DNA of 64,000 nt from Hyphodiscus hymeniophilus (Eukaryota; Ascomycota; Leotiomycetes; Helotiales; Hyphodiscaceae), in NCBI GenBank assembly GCA_016508695.1, contig VNKQ01000015.1:1302001-1366000 (forward strand). The letters run 5' to 3'. Positions 12,872-23,739 of the stretch are shown piece by piece (position 1 is the stretch's first letter; each line of letters starts with the position of its first letter). The notes below the pieces were generated by a model. The model worked only from the letters and a program-made list of their open reading frames with translations. It did no database searches and had not been told where the DNA came from. Made by a program: the position numbers and the translations under genes.

Positions 12872-12946
12872 TTCCGAGTGCTGAAATTGGTAGACAGGAC
12901 GAGCTTAAGCTTCGTTGACTAATGTCGTGAAGGTCCTTTTTCGGAT
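12872..12946 (+). tRNA. Mitochondrial-type tRNA-Leu(UAA) relic lacking the T loop
   Basis: The stretch folds as a class II organelle/bacterial-type tRNA-Leu. Acceptor 12872-12878 pairs with 12940-12946 at positions 2-7 (one G-T pair, position 1 mismatched). The D stem is CTG/CAG around the loop AAATTGGTAGA. Anticodon stem ACGAG pairs with TTCGT around the loop CTTAAGC, giving anticodon TAA with T33. A variable arm GAC-TAAT-GTC follows. The T stem GAAGG/CCTTT is intact, but its loop is one base instead of seven, so six bases including the B-box core are missing. A nuclear insertion of mitochondrial DNA that then lost the T loop explains this best. It is very unlikely to be transcribed by Pol III or charged. 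Confidence 0.68.
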
Positions 12947-13934
12947 ATATTTAAAAAATTCGTTTTTTAGTGTGGTTCACCTTCTTGCGCACAAATAAGT
13001 CTTGAGCCTCGCGGATAAGCATTCTCGAGTCCAAGGCATCTTCATGCATGCATATATGTATTTATTGTGTGATATGATATGATACGGTAGTCAACAGCCA
13101 CGTCCGAGTTGGGCGTTGGCAGTTGGTAGTTGGTAGTCCTTGTCTTGTCTTGTCTTGTCTTGTTCATCGATACCTGTCTGTGCCTGGGCTGTGCGGGGCG
13201 GGGCGGAGGCTTCGGAGACGAGATGAGACAAGACAAGACAAGCAAGAACAAGGTCTCAAGTCTTCGACCTCCCTGAGCATCATGCCTGGCAGCTACCTGT
13301 GTTCGTGAGTGAGCCTGGTCTGGTCGCCTGTGATCGTGACTTGAGAATTACGTGCGATCGACGAGAGTCGCTCGCTTGCGAGTGAGTGAGTGAGTGTTGG
13401 AAGGTAAGTAAGTACCATTTTCACTGGATGGATGTTTGTTTTGCGATACTATACTGTTTTGTGTGTTTGGAGGTTCAGAGGGGGCTTTCGGTGGTGAACG
13501 AGGGATTGGTGGATTGGTGGATTGAGTTGAAGGTTGACGAAGTCGCGAAGTCGCTGATGACGAGAGGGCTCTGGTTGTGGAGTGTGGAGTGTTGTGCGGT
13601 ATGGGGTGAAATATGGTTTGATAATGATTCTTACTTTACTGTCATTGTTATGCATGTTTGAACATCACGCGTTTTATATTGATCAACAATTGTTAATAGG
13701 TACGCTGTGCGAAGTGTGTGTGATGCGACATCAAGTCGATGATAATATTGTAGAAACCGAGAACTCTGCTATGTTATGTATCGCTCCATCCCAATGCCTT
13801 AACTCCAAACCCCAACATATATATATATATACAGATTGCTATAGTCTTACACGATTCCCCCCCCTCTCATCGATCAACCCATCATCAACATCTCCGACCA
13901 CACCATCTCCCATCCATCACCATCCTCAACGAAG
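12947..13934. other. Gene-poor stretch with simple repeats
   Basis: Contains the CTTGT/ACAAG inverted repeat described separately, GAGT and GGATT short repeats near 13380 and 13505, and a TA run at about 13820-13833. No coding region is supported. Confidence 0.5.
13139..13252. repeat. Inverted pentanucleotide repeat (CTTGT)n / (ACAAG)n
   Basis: Five copies of CTTGT occupy 13139-13163. Complementary ACAAG copies lie at 13228-13252, interrupted once. About 64 bp separate the arms, so the region could extrude or transcribe as an imperfect hairpin. It is probably slippage-derived. Confidence 0.75.
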
Positions 13935-14186
13935 TCACGTCGACCGTCGACTATCCAAACTCGACATGCTGGCGTGATTATCCAGCGTCGCGTGTGCGTT
14001 GATGCCGTTCACGTCGGGGCTTCGCCTCCGTGATGACTTGGTGGCGGCTTCCATCTGCTTCTTGGTGTGTTGGTGCATGGAGCGTGCGTAGGATGTGATG
14101 TCGATGGGAGAATCGGAAGCCTCGTAGTATTGGGGTGAGGAGGAACGTTGCGAGGTTTGGGAGTGGGCGTAGGTTGAGGATGACAT
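13935..14186 (-). CDS. Small conserved-looking Ser/His-rich protein, 83 residues
   Basis: An intronless minus-strand frame from ATG at 14186 to a stop at 13935. The product is polar and disordered-looking, with a central segment of higher information content: YARSMHQHTKKQMEAATKSS followed by RRRSP. The rest is Ser-rich, with an SLDSRRS end. I believe similar very short proteins with the HQHTKKQMEAA core occur in other Pezizomycotina, which is why I accept it despite its size, but that is memory and not a search. The frame stands alone in a gene-poor region with long flanks on both sides. No domain, signal or membrane segment is visible. Function unknown. Confidence 0.58.
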   Translation of the reverse strand: MSSSTYAHSQTSQRSSSPQYYEASDSPIDITSYARSMHQHTKKQMEAATKSSRRRSPDVNGINAHATLDNHASMSSLDSRRST

Positions 14187-17100
14187 GTTGGAGGTGTGAA
14201 GTGTGAAGTGTGGAATGGTTTGAGAAGATGTGGAGATTTTAAACGTTGAACTTGAAATGTAGTTCTGTGTATGAATGTTCCGAAGAGGACTCTAGTATGC
14301 TATATACTACTGGCACCCTGTCCAACGACGTAGGAAGAATGTTGTTACCTCAGTGGATCAAGTGATATACGCTATCAATAGGTCCATCTCTAGCCTCTCG
14401 ATCACGAGGACCCATGTCTCTCTGCGTCACCGTGGACCCATGTCTCTCTGCGTCACCGTCAACCAGCCATCTTTCGTCTTCCCCCCCCGGATGTGAGAGC
14501 AGACCAATGCTTGTTATGAAAGGGTGGCAAGACCCTAGACCCTGCCGATCTTGACGTTGATCGGCGTCATAAGCGACCACTTCTGCCGTCACCGAGGACA
14601 GACGAACGAATTGTTGGGTTCTTGAAAAGGGGGAATAGGGGGTTTTTGTGGGGGAATGGAGTACGGTGTTAGTGTTCGGGAAGTAGGGAAGTAAGTAAGT
14701 AGATACATAGAACGGACTTGTCTTGTGTTTATTCATTCGTCTTGTTGGGAATAGCTCACGCGGGAAATCTCTCGTCGGAATTGATCATCTTTCGGGCGAA
14801 AGACGAGAAGTCGACGGGGAGAAGGGACACACACGGCAGAGGTGAATCATTATGAACTCTAATTATCGGATGGTTGAGGCCTCGTGCATACGGTTGATCA
14901 AATTCGGTTGAACATATTTGAACCTTTCTGCATCTAAATCAACCTGGAAGCTGGTGAGTGCCGGTTGAACCTCTTGCTTGCAGCAATGCCCAAGCCCAGC
15001 AAGGGTTACCACATCGAGCTCCCACAAGGCAGACTGAAGGATTGAAGGGTTAAGGAGAATTATGATGATGGGGAGTATCAGTATCAGCAACCCAGCATAA
15101 TTCGTAGACCGCACCAGAACACAAGGATCCCAGCCCCCTCGCCCCCTGAAAATGCTGGGGATCTACAAACCGTGTGTTACTGGTTCTAGACCTTGGTCGA
15201 GAGATACATATCTTAACCCTCGGATGTTTATCATATCCTCGTACAGACATCGTCAACATACTCACCAGTTCGTCATGTCATCCCGCATGTTTCGAGGTAC
15301 GAGGGATTCTAGCAACGCTCTAACGAAGGGAAAATGGTGATCTGGAAGGGCATATATATATATGGAACCCGAATCGAACATTCCACGACTCCGGTCCAGA
15401 ACCAAAGGATGATTCCCACGGTTGGGAAAGTCTGTCCTAATCTGAGAGTAGAGTAGAAGCTTATTATCTAGTACCAACTGACAACAGTCATACAGGATGA
15501 TAACAATAACAATAACAGTAATAATAAGAATAATAACATCCATCTACCCATCCATAGCCTCCACTCATCCCCTCTCAATATCACCCAATGATACTCTGCA
15601 TCAAGGCACAGAAGGCGAGACGTGAGAGGACATGACATAACGTACGCCAAGACTCTGAACTCCCGATGACGATGACGTTGAGTGACGGGAGGAGACCCTG
15701 CGTACATGGCGCTAGCGACAAGCGAGTCCAGCACGCAAGGTACAAGAACGCCACCCCTGAGCGTTGGGGGAGTGGATGCCAGCCACGCGGCGAAGATCCC
15801 TCATCATCCTTCCATCATCCATCAAGGACCATCAAAGACCATTCATTCATCGCCGACGTGGGATGAAGTTGGAGGCTGACGGGCTGAGGTGACGAGCAAT
15901 CTCTGAATGCGGCTGTTCTTGGGGTTTAGCATAAAGGGGTTGCACGAGTGTGAACCCCTTTCTGCTAGACCCGCATGCTTCGGAAGGGGTCGCTCGAGTG
16001 TACGAAGTAGGGAAGAAAGTACGAGGTAGGAAAGAGTAGATCAAGTTTAGATCCTGCTACAGTACCGTTGGATGCATGTTTGTTGACCGGCGATCATATC
16101 CTGCTCGTCGACGTGGGGTTATGTCATCTGGTGGTGAGAATGCAACACTTCGAGTCGTACGTAGCTGGGAGCTTCAAGCGATCCTCCCTCGCAGGCCGAG
16201 CAAACATGATCATCACATGATCATCTACCGCATCTATCTTCCCTGAGCGCTTCCTTTATGGCCCAACTACGGTCATCGGGGCGTAATATCCGACCACTTG
16301 TACTTGTACAGTACATGCAGAAAGTGTTGGATTAGATGAAGGTCTTACTTACTGTACTCGCCTGTCTATTTACATCGATCTCTCCTGTCAGTAGTAGACG
16401 CCGTGGAGAGATACTCTTACATCATCTCGTCAACTTGAGCGCAGTTGAGCCTCCCTAGAACGGCTAGCGTTGACAAGGCCCCCGTCCCATCGCGATCGGA
16501 TCGGTCTATGGAGCATACCTGGATATATGTTCTCAATCTTTCGCATCCGCAAATGTGACGCGGATGCTGTCACATATCTACGGGATGAGCATCCCATGTA
16601 TCGTAGCGTATCAGATAGCTTTCTTTCCACCTTTCAGCTCGCCAATTGGCCTTCGGACTTGCTCACAGTCTCACTCAATCGAGAACAACTCTGCTGGCGA
16701 GACGGAGAGGTTGGTTGTCTCTTCGTCCCATATTCCCATATCCCAGACGCTGTACCCCGTCGGTCACGCATGGGTGCGAGCTACAAGGATGGATAGCGGA
16801 CGGCCGATCGATGTCTCGACCTTGCGCATCCATCGTCATTTGCTAACGTCGAAGACCACTTCTACGCCCGAGATCATCATCGATCAATGTGCAATCCTTC
16901 CCGTATCCCCTCGTCCCCCTCGTCTCAGTTGATAGGTGACGGATATTCTTGACATCAAGGAAAAAAGCTGAAACAACCTGGGAAGCTAAAACAATCTGGA
17001 ATGGATGGCGAGGTGATCGAGGAAGCGGACTGTCATCGAGTCCGCTTGCGCCTCCGCCTCCCTTCGTTCAGCCTAGCAGGTGAGGTGAGGTCAGTCGCCA

Positions 17101-18542
17101 CCGAATGAGGTCACTTACACTAGCAAGGCTTTTTAGAAGGCTGGCTTTAGTTTGGTTTGGCTCGAGACGCGTGTCACATTCAATTTATAACTGGTCATTT
17201 GAAGCAAGCAGGAATGTGCATTCAATGTTTCAAAGTCTTCATGGTGAAGAGTGCACGTGATCATGTTTCCCCTTTCTTCGCTTACCACCCCTGCAGTGAG
17301 GGTAAACTCAGGCTACAGGAAATCAGCTGCGCTCAACATACGTCAATATCGAAAAACGGGCCACATGTAATCTTTGATGCCAACGACTTTTATCATCCAA
17401 AACTGATGAGAATATACGGATTTTGGTCAATCAGACATAGATGATAAGTAGATATATTGTATGAACCTCGGCTCCACACAGGATTGATTCTCATCGACTT
17501 GAAGATTCCCAATAATTCAAAGAATCCGAAGAGAAAGCAGTGATGTTTCGAGTGAGCTTCCGCTCTATCACATGAAACAAGTAAAGCCCTGTGAATATTC
17601 CGAATCTTCTTGAGCTGTGCAAAGCTGTTTTTTAAGACGAGCAAACATTACAAATAACAGTCAAGCTCAACTATGATTCTCGACTCAAGCTGGCCCATTA
17701 CTTTCCGGATTAAATACTGCTAACCCGTTTACAGATGGGTTTCCCGATTTTCGAAAAGGGCTCCAGCGCCAGCGGCTTGTCGATCAGAAGCCGCATCCCT
17801 CAACCTTATGGGAGTATCTCATGCGATCGAGTTTCGGAAACTCCGAGATTCACACCCTCGACTTCAAGGTCATTGAGCATAGATTTCGTCTTCCTTTCCA
17901 GCTTGGCTGCGTTGGTAACTAAAAGAACGAATAGGAATGTAGGGCTGAGCACTCTGAGAACACGTAACGATGTCGGCAAATGAAAAGGCGCCGCTTGATT
18001 GAAGCTCCCATCAAGATACTGCCATGATGGTTGGAATGATAAAGGCCCAACACCTGCCCTTGGAAATCTAATGGCGATGATATCCGCATCCAGAATGACT
18101 GGAAACGTGGTGAATGAAACACCCTGAGATATAATAGCCTTTAGTAACAATCATGGTGTGGAAGTTTGTATACGTTTCAGGCACGTGACTGAACACAAGG
18201 CTGACCGGATCATCAGATCCATACGCAGGCATTGTCACAGCCTTGTGTTGGCACCGAACTCGAAAAGATTCGCGGATTATACATGTCTTTCAATTCAACG
18301 ATAGATACAGCATACCACATTCTATGGTTCGTATTCGACTACCAAATGTAAGACCAGATGTCAGACGCAGGTGACGCAGAGTGTTTAGTGCAAGGCTGCG
18401 CAGATGTCGTTGACATCATGACTTGATATTCAGCCTCATATCAACAACACTTCGTCCTGAAGCACGATGTGAAGTTCCTACTGACATCTCACAAAACACA
18501 CGACTCTTGGTATCTTACTCTATTCTCCTCCTCTGTTTCGTG
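14187..18542. other. 4.4-kb gene-poor region
   Basis: No reading frame here has a recognisable domain or a spliceable structure I could support. It contains a 26-bp tandem duplication at 14408-14459, a TA run near 15350, an AAT/AAC-rich tract near 15490-15540, and palindromic ATGATCAT copies near 16205-16222. Frames at 17157-17444 (plus) and 17806-18150 (minus) were examined and not accepted. Confidence 0.55.
14408..14459. repeat. 26-bp perfect tandem duplication
   Basis: The unit starting GGACCCATGTCTCTCTGCGT occurs twice head to tail without mismatch (14408-14433 and 14434-14459). It looks like a recent local duplication in non-coding DNA. Confidence 0.9.
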
Positions 18543-19649
18543 ATGGGGATTACCCATTCAACCGCCCGCTGGGCAGCCCCGCTCGCCTTCATTATCGACT
18601 TCGCTGCGCAGCAGTATGGCATGTTGTCGTCCCCGAACATGAAGGTAAGCTTGGATTCCCGGGCAGGACTCCTTCTTTGTGCACTCCTCTTCTGGCAAGT
18701 GTTACAGTTACCAGACAGATTTCGAGAGTACCTGCCTTGTAAACCCTACGCATAAGCCCCAGTTCTACTCGACTCAGCAATGCTAACATCGAGCTCCTGA
18801 ACATCAGGATGTGCATGATGCGAACATCTCTTTCTGGTCACCGCAGCCCTACTTCATCGGAGCTTTCTTCTTCCCCCAACAGATCTTCCAGCTGGTTTGG
18901 TTGTATCGGTTGTACAAGTTGGATCCGAAGAAGAGCGAGAAGGAGAAGAAGGAGGTCGACACCATGGTGGACTTCGTCCCCTTTTACATAGTGGGCAATC
19001 TGTGCATTGCTAGTAAGTGCAGCGCCCACTTCTTTACCGCTTCCCTTTGACTTGGAGTAGATGGAAAAGCGGACTGACATATCCAAACACAGCCTGGATG
19101 ATCTTCTGGAACTCCTCGGCACTCAAGACGAGCAACGTCTTCGTCCTCATCAACTCCCTCTCGCAGCTCTACTACATCTCCCTCCGCCAGCCACGCATGG
19201 ACACCTCATCCACGTCCTCGATCCTCACGCACGTCGTCTCCAAGACCTTCGCGGGCATCGGCGTCCTCGACCTCTTGCACAATGGTTCCGTGGCATACTT
19301 TGATCACCAGGGCCCCAACACCATCGTCAAGGTCCTGACCGGGGTCGGGTTCGGCGCCGCGGCGTGTCTCAGCGATTGGATCTTTGGAGGCTGCTTGGTT
19401 TATGACTTGGCTGCCTTGGCTGTGGGGCAGAGAGCGGTGGGTCAGACGGGATGGGGCAACTTGCTGGGGGTGTACGCAGCGGGTGCAGCCGGAATTGTGG
19501 GGTTGAGAAACTGGGCTAGGTAGGTAGGTGTGTTTGCTGTCTCGAGCTGGTTTGTGATTGCAATACTGATTAACTATCCCAGACCACCTTATGTCAATGA
19601 CGGCGATGCTGCTGATTACCAAGTTGCGGCGACGGAAGATGTACTTTAG
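18543..19649 (+). CDS. Conserved fungal multi-pass membrane protein, unknown function
   Basis: Four exons (18543-18644, 18808-19012, 19093-19519, 19583-19649), 266 residues. The start MGITHSTARWAAPLAFIIDF and the blocks DVHDANISFWSPQPYFIG, FPQQIFQLVWLYRLYKLDP and SKTFAGIGVLDLLHNGSVAYF are characteristic of a widely conserved ascomycete membrane protein family that I cannot name. About six hydrophobic segments are seen, with a charged KKSEKEKKEV loop in the middle and a short acidic cytosolic tail (PPYVNDGDAADY). Introns are canonical (GTAAGC/CAG, GTAAGT/CAG, GTAGGT/CAG). The first intron is relatively long at 163 bp. No neighbour suggests a role. Confidence 0.87.
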
Positions 19650-20922
19650 TATATCTGCTGACTCGAGTCTTGCATTGGGCTCGGCGTTATGGATTATATA
19701 TCGTTGAACAAATGAATTCGTCTGGGAAACCCGGAAATGGGCATATCAACTCTCACTTTAACAAGCCACTTAGCTTCACTCTTTTGACGTCTCGCCGAGT
19801 CTGGGCATCCAATATCCCGGCTCTAATCATACCGCTTGAACTCTTCGATGAGCCCTGAGACAGAGGAGTGAGCAAATCCGGCTCCTGCGGCATTGTTATT
19901 CTTCAAACTTCCGAATATAGTCAAACATTCATTGTATGAAAGCACAGAATGAAAGGCAGGGTGGGAGGGGAAGGGGGCGCTACACATCGCACGATTACAC
20001 CGCCTTCCACAACATCGTGTGGACATGCCAGCAGATACTCCATAATCCGTATCATCCGTAACCAATTCCACCAATTCCCCCAACTCATGTCATCCAAAAC
20101 AACCACATCATCAACAAGTCTATCTTTCACAACCACGGAAACATCCTCTTAACATCGACCCAACTCAACTCAGCTCGGCCAGATACAACAAGCACGAAAT
20201 CTCATTCTTTCGCAGTAAGGAATCCTAAGATTCCTAAGAGGCTCTTACCTGGGGCTATGGAGTCCAATTCCAAGCCATCTCCTACAACCTCAGCGTAGCG
20301 TAGAGTTACAAAGGTAGGGCGGAATCTTACTAGGGTCGAAATGTGTTTGCACCTACTGATGCGTCCGTTCATCTTGGCTACCGTAACGTATATCTCCACT
20401 TAGAGTGGACAGGTAACAAGTAGAAGAGGGAGAGAGAGAAGAGAGGACGCGGCTTATATACTCCTCAAGACATGCAAAGGTCAAGAATCTCAAGGCGGTT
20501 GAAAGCGACGGTCTGCTTCGCTTGATTGGCCTGTTCCGGTCGTATATCTCGTCCAGTACGTACAACAGATAAGTACAGGAAAGATGGCGGAATTCCATGG
20601 CGCTTGTGCCTGATGGGAGTCCAAGTCGAGGTAAGCGGACCTAGGAAGACGTCAGACTTTTATTGCGGATTTACGAATTGCGGATTTACGAATGTGATAA
20701 ATGAGGAGCAGCTTTATATCCATGCCTCAGCCAAGTTTCACTACGAGTCATGGATTCGCCAGAGATTTCTAGGTTGCAGAGGGGATTTAAAGAGATACGA
20801 TTTGAAAGGAGGGTTTCCAATTCTGTAGTACTTCAATACTTCACACTCAAAGCCATTTAACTCCTACCATTGCCTTTACGGGATATTAATACACAATTCC
20901 GACTCACTGCTCCAATTCCAAC
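19650..20922. other. Intergenic, one short duplication
   Basis: No gene is supported. A 15-bp unit ATTGCGGATTTACGA is tandemly duplicated at 20662-20691. The rest shows only short frames. Confidence 0.5.
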
Positions 20923-21378
20923 TCATTTCAATTCGAAAGTTTCAGGTAACCAACTTTCGGCTGCCCAGATACGTACTTCGTCGGTCAGAGCTCGAGTCCT
21001 TGGCTGCCGCTTTAGCACAGACTCCATACCGATCCTCGATTGGTTTGAGTGGTAAAGCAAAATGTAGTCAGTATCCATTCTGACGACTGGTTGAACCTCA
21101 GATCCCGGTGCATTTGCCACTCCAAGTCCACTACATTGGAAGTCCATGTCGTCGTTACGTAAAGTTGTCGAGTACTGTCCAACGACATACCCAGAATCGT
21201 TTCGGACTAAAGAGCTCATCTTGGATCTATTCCAATCCATCGCCAGACCAGTGGACTGGATATTATTCGTAGATTCCATCAGATTTCTTGAAGGAGCCGC
21301 AAGGTATTCAATGTCCTTTCTCAAAACTGGCGAGAGTTTGAACACACTGACGTCCACGCTGCGCTCTGCACTGTACAC
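20923..21378 (-). other. Unexplained open frame with a repeated R-x-D-x-x-Y motif
   Basis: An open frame of about 151 codons on the minus strand begins 47 bp downstream of the aquaporin stop. It has no ATG at its 5' edge (the edge codon is GTG), so if coding it would need an upstream exon or the internal ATG in RNLMES. It carries four spaced related blocks: VLRKDIEY, LVRNDSGY, TLRNDDMDF and VVRMDTDY. The opposite strand is also partly open (115 codons from an ATG at 21146), so coding potential is undecided. Not recognised. Confidence 0.3.
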
Positions 21379-21424
21379 GGAATTCGAAACCGGGTGGTTC
21401 TACCCACCGTTCGCGATCTCAGCA

Positions 21425-22702
21425 TTAATCGCCAGTACATGTTGGGAGACCAGGCTTCTCAGATTCCTTGTCGTGTACGAATGGCGTTTTTGAATAGGTT
21501 GGAACCTGTAAGGTTGCAGAGCTTCGTTGGGCAGGTGGCGTAGCAGGTGTTTCCGATTCGACGTTGATGGTTGGAGCGTCACCGCTAGACGAGCCCTCCA
21601 GATCTCGTCTCGTAGATGTCGGAAGGATAGGTTGCTTATCCTTGTCATCGTCCTGTGCAGTCTCGTATTCCAAAGCTTTGATCAGTTTGTAAATCAACAC
21701 CGCGAGAATTGACCCAGACGTCGGCCCAACCCAGTAAATCCAATGGTATGTGGGGAAGGATCGTGTGACGATAGCTGGGGCGAGGGATCGAACTGGGTTT
21801 AAGGAGCCGCCGGTCCAGAAGACGCCTTGGAATGCTCATTAGCCTCAAGTACGTGAATCTGGAAGCATCAACCAACCAATCATTTCCGCTATAAACAAAG
21901 AAAGGCCGATACCAACCGGAGCGATGAAGGTCGCATCATGTTTCTCGGCTGCTAGCATGAAGATGGAGAAGACCAACTGCGCTGTTAAGAGCATCTCAAT
22001 GATGGTTCCCTGCGCAAGGCTCACATGGGGATGGAGAGCAGTTCCGACGTTGAGACCGCCTGGAAATAGTGCAGATACCATGTATGCGGCAGCAATTGTG
22101 CCGACTGTTTGGACAACGCAGAGTATCGCAACACGAGCCCAAGTGAGTGCGCCAATCAATCCCATACCGAGGGAGACCTGGCGATATGAATCAGGTTTAG
22201 TATGGTATCTACATGATGTGCTTGAAGTGCGAAAACCCACCACAGGATTAAAGAGACCTCCACTGATACGAAAGAATGTCCACGTTGTGACTGCCAATGC
22301 AAACGCTACTCCCATCGAAATATAAAGTAGCTCCTGCGGAGTCACCGAGGAAACGGAAGTGTCGATATTGCCCTGATTGTTGTTGTTTGACGATATGAAT
22401 GATACTTGGACTGTCGCGAAAGCCATGAATATGAAAACTGTTGTGCCAAAGAACTCGCCGATTCCTGCGACCTGCAATCGAAATCTCGGTATCAGCATTG
22501 ACTTATAAGGGGAAAGGAGCTGACGGTCCCAGAGTGTTCCGGGAAGGCCTCTCACCACATGGCCTCTTGCATGCGGAGGGAGCAGCTCAAATAGTCTTCG
22601 AAAACCAGCCTTCAGCGGGTCAACCTTCGACAGCTGAGTAGATTCCGTTCGGATGAGCAGAGTGGGTGCGTGCGCAAAACGGGAAGATGGAGATTTGTCC
22701 AT
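21425..22702 (-). CDS. Aquaporin / aquaglyceroporin-like channel with NPV motifs
   Basis: Four minus-strand exons (22702-22556, 22471-22241, 22177-21877, 21825-21425), 359 residues. The MIP core starts at HVVAGIGEFFGTTVF. The first half-helix signature reads SGGLFNPV (N124-P-V126) and the second GGSLNPVRS (N236-P-V238-R239), so both canonical NPA boxes are NPV, while the selectivity-filter arginine after the second box is kept. Family members conduct water, glycerol or small solutes in plasma or internal membranes. The N-terminal 50 residues and the C-terminal tail of about 90 residues (rich in Asp, Lys, Ser and Pro) are cytosolic and probably regulatory. The first intron begins with an in-frame GTGAGA that an unspliced reading would miss. 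All phases close. Pseudogenisation is unlikely, since the frame is intact. Confidence 0.88.
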
Positions 22703-23739
22703 GTTGGCCTGAGAGAGCGATTGTAGGGAGGAATTTGTTTGATGCGACAGTTATAAAAATGAGCGATGTTTGGCGGTAACGTAGGTATGTGGTGTTGAAG
22801 GATAGGGAAGGTTGCGATTAGCACAATTGAAGATTTTGTTCATTGCAGCATCGCGCCTTCCAGTCTTCGACACCCCGACCACACATCCAAGAGATCTGAT
22901 GGTTCCGTAGTCCAGAAAGAGCACACTGGAAAGAAATGATTAAATATCAGGTATGAAAAATGGAAATACAAACAAACCTGCAGCACCGTTATGTTTCTTG
23001 TTTTTGCATATTTGGCAAGCTCAAGCTCAAGCTCATGCTCATGAGCTATGTCCTCATCTGAAAATGCAAAGATCAAGCAGAAGAGACATCACCTCGAACC
23101 ATTGATAAGTCATTGTTTCTGTGTAAATCGCAACCTGATGGGTTGCGATACAAAAATTGAACTTGACAACGCTGGTCAGAATTTGGCACCATATGGACAA
23201 GGAGAAAACGTGAGTTACACGCAGACATAGGCCACTGGGCTTGGGTTGATTGATGGCATCCTGTACCTTATTTAAGGTAGGTACAAATATTATCGCTTCT
23301 CGATATTTTCATGTGTTTCGCACCAGAGATAGTAAGTAGCACCAGAAGAAACTTGAAACCTCGCTAAGCAGAAAGTATCAAAAGCTGCGTGGATCTGAAT
23401 TTTCAAGTGGTGGAATTTCACCGGCCTGGTTTTGGGACTCTTGTGGACCAGCCTAGGCCTAGCTGGAACGAAATGAAAGCATCGTGCTCGATGATTTGAA
23501 GCGGTGACTGAGCGACTACTAATCGTTCCTCGAAGTCCGGATCGAATTGTCGACGTCGGACGGCCAGCACGGAGAGCACCCTCACTCATCACAATACTTG
23601 TCATAGCGAAGCGCCAAGTCGAATATTACAGTACTGTACAGATTTCGTTGATTCCCGGTCCATAAACGCCCTTCCAATGCTTGTTCTACTCCGCCCCGTA
23701 TTACTACCGAAGCAAACGCGATTATGAGCTCCTTGTACA
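22703..23739. other. Intergenic, no gene recognised
   Basis: Upstream region of the aquaporin gene and 3' flank of the mannosyltransferase. Short Glu/Leu codon repeats near 23010-23045 (AGCTCA copies) are the only visible pattern. Confidence 0.5.

Noticed and set aside
17157..17444. 95-codon plus-strand frame
   Set aside because: No domain, no promoter or intron signals, isolated in a gene-poor region.
17806..18150. 114-codon minus-strand frame with a hydrophobic patch
   Set aside because: No family resemblance and no supporting exon on either side; one hydrophobic stretch is not enough.
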